DNA from: Terriglobales bacterium
GTDB taxonomy: Bacteria > Acidobacteriota > Terriglobia > Terriglobales > Acidobacteriaceae
Reading direction: 5' to 3'
Assembly (NCBI GenBank): GCA_024281115.1
Contig: JAMXLI010000158.1
Location: 1 to 53,002, forward strand
DNA: 53,002 bases
The translations under genes were made by a program, and so were the position numbers. The notes under the pieces were generated by a model. The model was not told the DNA's origin, did not search any database, and saw nothing but the letters and a program-made list of their open reading frames with translations. Positions 48,131 to 53,002 of the stretch are shown here, in pieces; within the stretch, counting starts at the first letter, position 1; each line of letters begins with the position of its first letter.

Positions 48131-48607
48131 ATGAAAAAGAAAATGGTTGCCGTCGTTATATTTTTGGCTGCGTTCACCGCGTGCGTCGCAGGGCAAACAA
48201 AGAAGCAAGAACCGGCCTCCGTGCTTGAAGCCTATGTATCAGCCTGGAACCGCCATGATTTCTCGGCGATGGATGGGTTAATTGCTGCCGACGGCATTCA
48301 CGACGACATCGGAAACGCCGTGCATGCGCAAGGACCTGCCCAGGTTAAGGAGTTCATGAAGTCAATCATCGCCCAGGAGCCCGATTTCAAGTGGCACATT
48401 GACCGCATCATCGCCTCGGGTTCGATGGTTGCGGCCGAGTGGACGTGGACGGCGACATTTACCGGGGACGGTCCATACGGACCAGCGAAGAACCTGCCGA
48501 TCGCCGGGCGTGGGGCTTGCATCGCGGTAGTGGAGAAGGGCCTCATCAAGCAGCTCACCGACTATTACGACACGCTGAGCTTCTTCCCAAAGCCGGCGAA
48601 AAAATAG
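48131..48607 (+). CDS. Secreted SnoaL/NTF2-like protein
   Basis: The 158-aa protein has a signal peptide (MKKKMVAVVIFLAAFTACVAGQ) and an NTF2-like domain: VLEAYVSAWNRHDFSAMDGLIAADGIHDD, then EFMKSIIAQEPDFKWHIDRIIASGSMVAAEWTW. Such proteins may bind small molecules; enzyme activity cannot be shown. GGAGG five bases before ATG 48131 decides the start. It converges on another NTF2-like gene. Confidence 0.85.
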   Translation: MKKKMVAVVIFLAAFTACVAGQTKKQEPASVLEAYVSAWNRHDFSAMDGLIAADGIHDDIGNAVHAQGPAQVKEFMKSIIAQEPDFKWHIDRIIASGSMVAAEWTWTATFTGDGPYGPAKNLPIAGRGACIAVVEKGLIKQLTDYYDTLSFFPKPAKK

Positions 48608-48675
48608 GGCTCGGGCGCGGGCGGCGGCTAGGGCACCGGTCCATTTCCTGACCGCTGTGAGCCATCGCAGACACT

Positions 48676-49122
48676 TTATCGCAAAATCGTATTGGCTTCC
48701 GCAATGCACTGCCACCTGCCGCCCGGCATTTTGCGCCAGGTATCCACGTAGCGTTCGTGGTCCTGCAGAGGCTTCCCGTTCTTGTCGGCATGCCTGGCGT
48801 CGAAGGTCCCGATCACGATGGCGGTGTCGCCGAAGGTGATCACCTTAAGGTCGCTCAACTCGATCATCTCGTACTTGCTCTTCTTGGCATCGTCGAGGAC
48901 CTGAGATTTGTTCATCAGGCTTCCGTCCGGCAGGACCTCGATGTAGTCATCTGCAAGGAGACGGGCAATCGTGGAAGCATCGTTCGCCTTCTGGGCAGCG
49001 GCCCAGGAACGCTCGAGCGCCGTGAGCTGGGATGCGACGGTCATCCGCTTCTGCTCTCCTGATTGAGCAGAAGCCGAGAGACACGAGAGCAGTGTCACGA
49101 AACAAACCAGGAATTTAGTCAT
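48676..49122 (-). CDS. Secreted DUF4440-like NTF2-fold protein
   Basis: The 148-aa protein has a signal peptide (MTKFLVCFVTLLSCLSASAQ), then LTALERSWAAAQKANDASTIARLLADDYIEVLPDG and GTFDARHADKNGKPLQDHERYVDTWRKMPGGRWQCIAEANT, the DUF4440 pattern. Function unknown. It is tail-to-tail with the SnoaL-like gene (68 bases apart), and 114 bases downstream of the receptor gene on the same strand. Confidence 0.87.
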   Translation of the reverse strand: MTKFLVCFVTLLSCLSASAQSGEQKRMTVASQLTALERSWAAAQKANDASTIARLLADDYIEVLPDGSLMNKSQVLDDAKKSKYEMIELSDLKVITFGDTAIVIGTFDARHADKNGKPLQDHERYVDTWRKMPGGRWQCIAEANTILR

Positions 49123-49236
49123 AAAGGATTACCGTCTCTTTGCGAGTGGTCATTCGATGGGCGCCGCGTCACGAACCAACCTGGGGACGCGAACCAAGGA
49201 GATGGGGGGCGAAGAATTCAATCTGAGTTCACGCGA

Positions 49237-52200
49237 TCAGAACTGCAGTCGGAGAGCAAACTCCAACTGTCGCTGAGAAGCATTGGGCGCCAGGGTGGTG
49301 ATCACCCCTGCCTGGGGAAGTCCGAAGAAAGGCGCGCAGTCCACGCAGGAATTCGGCAACCCGAGATTTACACGGTTAAACACATTCGCAATATCCACAC
49401 GGAAGTTGGCCGCAAAGCTTTCACGGACTACCAACTCTTTATTGACAGCCAGATCGGTATTGAAGAACGCGGGACCACGCAGGGAGTTGCGACCTGCCGA
49501 TCCGAAAGTCCCGACCGCAGGCCGTTGCCAGGGGCCAATGGTCTCGCCATTAGACGTGAGCAAGATGCCGCCGGTTGTGGTGAAGTACCCGTTGCGATCG
49601 CCGGTGGTCTCCACCTTTCCCACCAGGTTGGGCCGGCAAGGACCAGTGTCACGATCTTGGCTGCACCCGCTCGAACTGTAGGTCGGGGAAAACGGTGTGC
49701 CGCTGGCCCAGTTGGTAATCGTGCTGAGCTGCCAGCCGCCCAGGAAGCGGTTTGCTACCGGACCTGCCGACCCGAAGAGCGCTTTTCCTCGGCCAAAAGG
49801 AAGCGGAACCAGGGTGGCCAGCACGAAACTGTGGCGCTGATCGAAGTCGTTGGGTCCGTAATTCAGGCGCGGATCGATCGCGAAGTAATCGTTATCGAAG
49901 CCTAAGCCTTTCGACCAGGTGTAATTGGCGAGCACCTCGTAGCCATTTCTGAACCTGCGGATGAACTTGGTCTGCAGGGAATTGAAGTTCGCCGAGGCAT
50001 TGTTGCCGAGAAAATTGATGGCCTGCTTCCAGCCGAACCGATTAAAAAAGGGAAAGCGGGAGTTGCAGGCTGCCGGCTGGGGGCTTTCGAAGCAACTGAA
50101 GTTGACGAAATTAGCAATGGTTCTCTGATTCAGGTTGTAAGAGGGGCTAGCGCCGGACCCGGGATAGATGTGCGTGGCCTTATTGCCCACGTACGCCACT
50201 TCCAGGGACATGTCGGGGTTGAGCTGGTGCTGAACGGCGGCATTCCACGAGTCCAGGGTGGCCACTCGTATCTTGTTGGGGATAGCGCGGGCAGCGATGC
50301 CCGCGGGCAGCTTGAACTGTCCTGCAGGGATGTCAGGAGCAAGGATGGCAGGTGGAGTGGGAGCCGGCTGGCTCAACAAAAAGACAAATTTATCCGGGCT
50401 GGCACTTGACTCCTGATCCAACAGCACGGGCGGATTCAGGGTAATGCTGTCGTCAAACAATGCCGCCACATCGAAGCTGCGGCCATATCCGGCACGAAGC
50501 ACGGTATTTGGCAACAGCTGGTAGGCAATCCCGATTCGCGGGGCCAGGTTCTTAAAGCTGTTGCCCACATTGCCGGAAAGACTCGTCCCCGGATACCCGG
50601 CCACGTTGATCATGCCGCTTGCAAGATCCAGGAAGCCGCCGGCGCCCTTTCCCGTCACGGTCTGCGGAAAATAGATTTCCCATCGCAGTCCGTAAGTCAA
50701 GGTCAGCTTGGATGTGGGTCGCCACGTATCCTGGCCATAGAAGAACGAGCGTTTTTCGTGATCGCCGGCATTGGTTACGTGGCTGACGTCTCGACCGAAA
50801 CTGCTGACTTCTCCCAGCAGAAACGTGGCCAGGCCCAGACCTCCCGTCGGCGGCTGGCCCTTTTTGCCTGGAACCTGGGTTCCCTGCGACGTGAACGTGA
50901 GCTGGCCGGAGCGGTGCGCGCTGCTGTCCAAGCGTAGATCTTCCCCATAACGGAAATCCACTCCCCACTTGATCAGGTGGTTACCACGGTTTTTGACCCA
51001 GTTGTTGACCCCCTGGAACTGCTGTTCGGTATCCAGGGTGGGGCAGAGGCACAAGTTCGGAGCATTGCCATACCCAAACTTGATATTGCTGCCGGTGGCC
51101 TGAGTCTGCGGTTGCAGGATACGTATTTGCGGCATGCCGGAGGTGAGCGGGTCGCCGAGGTTGAGGCCTTTAATCCCGGCATCGGCGGCTGGGGTGGTGC
51201 CCACGCCAAACGGCTCGATGTTCAGATGGCGACGATAGAAACCAAAACGAAGGTCCGTCAACAGAGAGGAATTCAACGCGAAGTCAACGCCGCCCGAGAC
51301 GCTCTGGTTGCGCGTATCGTTCTCTCCGGCAAACGCCGCAGGGTCGGGCAGCAGGCCGGGGCCGCCGACCGGGTTTCCATAGGCGGCAGGAGCGTTGATG
51401 CGAATGTCAGCTAAGCTGTACCGTCCAAAAGCCTTTACGCGCGAGCTTAATTGTCCATCAACGCGCAGATCAAACTGATCCACGTTGAAAGCAACCGTGC
51501 CGAAGGTCTGAAAATTGCGGGCCACAACCGTGGGGCTAGGCACGTTCGGCGCAGGCAGCATTTTCAGCAATGCGATGGCCTGCGGGGATACCAAGTTCAT
51601 CGGTATGCAGTTCGTGCTGACGTTTGCCTGGGGACAGGAGCCAATTGCGTGGTTCAGTTTTTTGTTGGTATTTGGATCGTAGATCGGTCCGGGGTACTGG
51701 CTCAGATCACAAACCCTACTGTTGGGATCGAGGCAGGTATTGCGCACAAGGTCCGTGGGAACGTTGAGCACCTGGGTAGCGCCAATCGCACGGCGGGTGC
51801 CCTGGTAATCCACAAAGAAGAACGCCTTACTCTTTGCAATTGGACCTCCCAGCGCACCTCCGAAAAGATTGAATTTCAGAGACGGTTGATTCTGCAGGCT
51901 TGGGTTTTGCAGGGCGGGAAATTTCGCCTGCCCCCAATCGGTGCTGCGCACTTCGAACGCACGTCCGTGCAATGCATTTGTGCCTGACTGTGTGCGGAAG
52001 CTGACTATTCCGGAGAGAGCCTGGCCGGATTCTGCATCCAGGCTTTGCGTGGTTACGTTCATCTCCGCCACGGCTTCGATGGGAGGATTGATAATCACGC
52101 TATTGCGGATGGGATCGCGATTGTCAGTCCCGTCCAGTTCAATGGCGGTCGCGCCGAACTGCTGCCCGTTGACATTGATTTCGAACCCGCCGGTGGGATT

Positions 52201-52716
52201 GGCCGAATAGGGCGACTGGGGGATTTTCAATTGCGCGCCCGGAACCAGCAACTCATAGCGCGTGATGTTGCGATCAAAATTCGGCAGCATCTGCAGGAAG
52301 TTTCCGTCCACCAGCGTCGAGACGTCGGAGCGCGTTTTAATGCTGCTGCCGCCCGCAGCCGCCCGGGAAATCTTTGAGGCCTGGCCGCGAGGCATGGAGG
52401 CATTCACCTGTTGTTCATCGTTCGCCGAAAGGCTGACGGAGGGAATGAGCACGGTATTGAATCCCCTGCTCTCAATCCGTACGTCGTAGGTGTCAGGAAG
52501 CAAGTGAGCGATCACATAATGACCGTCGCCATTGCTGATCGAAGTGAACTGCGTCTGTTTTTCTTCGGAGATGGCGGTTACGCGGGCCAAGCGAACCGGA
52601 GTGCCGACCGCGTCTATGAGGACCCCATGTATGGTGCCGTAAACGTCTTGGCAGGTCGCGGGAGGAATGCCAATTCCTAACCAAGCCAGCGCGAGAGCAA
52701 CTACAAAGCGCTTCAT
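49237..52716 (-). CDS. Oar-like TonB-dependent outer-membrane protein
   Basis: The 1159-aa protein has a signal peptide (MKRFVVALALAWLGIGIPPATC), a carboxypeptidase-regulatory-like domain (DVYGTIHGVLIDAVGTPVRLARVTAIS), a plug (VNGQQFGATAIELDGTDNRDP; SGQALSGIVSFRTQSGTNALHGRAFE) and a long beta barrel ending LEFALRLQF with an aromatic terminal residue. It belongs to the very large receptor family expanded in Acidobacteriota, thought to take up oligosaccharides or proteins. The ATG at 52716 is preferred to a TTG at 52728. No visible partner gene (SusD-type) follows. Confidence 0.92.
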   Translation of the reverse strand: MKRFVVALALAWLGIGIPPATCQDVYGTIHGVLIDAVGTPVRLARVTAISEEKQTQFTSISNGDGHYVIAHLLPDTYDVRIESRGFNTVLIPSVSLSANDEQQVNASMPRGQASKISRAAAGGSSIKTRSDVSTLVDGNFLQMLPNFDRNITRYELLVPGAQLKIPQSPYSANPTGGFEINVNGQQFGATAIELDGTDNRDPIRNSVIINPPIEAVAEMNVTTQSLDAESGQALSGIVSFRTQSGTNALHGRAFEVRSTDWGQAKFPALQNPSLQNQPSLKFNLFGGALGGPIAKSKAFFFVDYQGTRRAIGATQVLNVPTDLVRNTCLDPNSRVCDLSQYPGPIYDPNTNKKLNHAIGSCPQANVSTNCIPMNLVSPQAIALLKMLPAPNVPSPTVVARNFQTFGTVAFNVDQFDLRVDGQLSSRVKAFGRYSLADIRINAPAAYGNPVGGPGLLPDPAAFAGENDTRNQSVSGGVDFALNSSLLTDLRFGFYRRHLNIEPFGVGTTPAADAGIKGLNLGDPLTSGMPQIRILQPQTQATGSNIKFGYGNAPNLCLCPTLDTEQQFQGVNNWVKNRGNHLIKWGVDFRYGEDLRLDSSAHRSGQLTFTSQGTQVPGKKGQPPTGGLGLATFLLGEVSSFGRDVSHVTNAGDHEKRSFFYGQDTWRPTSKLTLTYGLRWEIYFPQTVTGKGAGGFLDLASGMINVAGYPGTSLSGNVGNSFKNLAPRIGIAYQLLPNTVLRAGYGRSFDVAALFDDSITLNPPVLLDQESSASPDKFVFLLSQPAPTPPAILAPDIPAGQFKLPAGIAARAIPNKIRVATLDSWNAAVQHQLNPDMSLEVAYVGNKATHIYPGSGASPSYNLNQRTIANFVNFSCFESPQPAACNSRFPFFNRFGWKQAINFLGNNASANFNSLQTKFIRRFRNGYEVLANYTWSKGLGFDNDYFAIDPRLNYGPNDFDQRHSFVLATLVPLPFGRGKALFGSAGPVANRFLGGWQLSTITNWASGTPFSPTYSSSGCSQDRDTGPCRPNLVGKVETTGDRNGYFTTTGGILLTSNGETIGPWQRPAVGTFGSAGRNSLRGPAFFNTDLAVNKELVVRESFAANFRVDIANVFNRVNLGLPNSCVDCAPFFGLPQAGVITTLAPNASQRQLEFALRLQF

Positions 52717-53002
52717 AGCAGCTCGCAATCGCTAGTTATGCGATTTGGCGGTCGATTCTGCGCGTCGGGGAAAATCCTGTCAACGAATTTTCCAGCAAGA
52801 CTTGCTTAGGTTGGAGCTGCTCAAGAACCGCCTGAGGATGTGAAGCCAGGCTGACGTCAGTAAGGACTCGCTCGGCAACTCCCAAGTAGTTCGCACGCTT
52901 CGACTAGCGCTGCAAACCTTTGGAACGAGAGGATTAAGTGTGTTGTTTAAATTCGCAATCGGGCCGGGATTGCCTGGGGAGCCGAACCTACAATGAATAG
53001 CA
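52717..53002. other. Upstream region of the receptor gene, no gene supported
   Basis: About 290 bases hold no convincing frame. A perfect 10-bp palindrome, CTGACGTCAG, at 52851-52860 could be a regulator site for the receptor. An ATG at 52993 may begin a rightward gene beyond the window but cannot be judged. Confidence 0.4.

Noticed and set aside
52851-52860. CTGACGTCAG palindrome as a defined operator
   Set aside because: A single 10-bp palindrome, no second copy seen, and no adjoining regulator; kept only as a note.
1-53002. CRISPR arrays, transposases or prophage genes
   Set aside because: No regularly spaced repeats, no transposase motifs and no phage structural proteins were found on reading both strands.

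Overview
The window is GC-rich, densely packed bacterial chromosome, most likely from an Acidobacteriota (Terriglobia/Koribacter-like). The pointers are a VWFA-related protein of the kind abundant in that phylum (7360-8400), a very long carboxypeptidase-regulatory/TonB-dependent Oar-like outer-membrane protein (49237-52716), a small secreted protein of an acidobacterial type (10915-11292), and the way the type IV pilus genes are split. The assignment rests on protein character, not on rRNA. There are no insertion sequences, no CRISPR array and no rRNA; the only RNA gene seen is tRNA-Leu(UAG).

1-8.8 kb: the 5' part of a secreted BNR/YCF48-like beta-propeller protein; a tight modABC molybdate operon; a divergent tetR/SDR pair with a duplicated operator and an apparent CTG start; a GT39-type membrane glycosyltransferase; DUF3467 and VWFA proteins; tRNA-Leu. 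9-10.9 kb: three small membrane proteins of unknown function in noticeably more AT-rich DNA, then about 650 bp without a supported gene.

10.9-21.5 kb: a secreted protein, a PilZ protein and an ErpA/IscA-type Fe-S protein with promoter and terminator. Then comes a long minus-strand pilus/secretion cluster, read in the order TPR protein, lolA, gspF/pilC, gspE/pilB, pilM, pilN, pilO, pilP-like, pseudopilin-like. 21.6-27 kb: a second GT39-like enzyme, an ABC exporter pair, and two tandem near-identical major pilin genes. Each pilin gene has its own sigma-54 promoter, an upstream TGACA/TGTCA palindrome and a strong terminator, so the pilins look like separately transcribed RpoN-dependent units serving the nearby assembly machinery.

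27-44.9 kb: UdgX-type uracil-DNA glycosylase; a Tat-exported phosphoesterase translationally coupled to an APC permease; a Rieske oxygenase; a GerW/YtfJ-like protein; an SPL-like radical SAM protein; a DUF4097 protein; a 46-aa membrane peptide; a CpaE/TadZ-like ATPase; a two-subunit M16 peptidase whose non-catalytic partner carries an extra C-terminal domain; a penicillin-acylase-family hydrolase; a phosphoesterase + nucleotidyltransferase pair; a stand-alone LigD polymerase; and DUF72. 45-53 kb: overlapping xerD-like and xerC-like recombinases, a membrane-anchored degenerate HD-GYP protein, two secreted NTF2-like proteins, and the Oar-like receptor.

The most coherent new-looking signals are the duplicated sigma-54 pilin units with a shared enhancer-like palindrome, the tetR/SDR regulatory region with a CTG start, and the phosphoesterase-nucleotidyltransferase pair beside the LigD polymerase.
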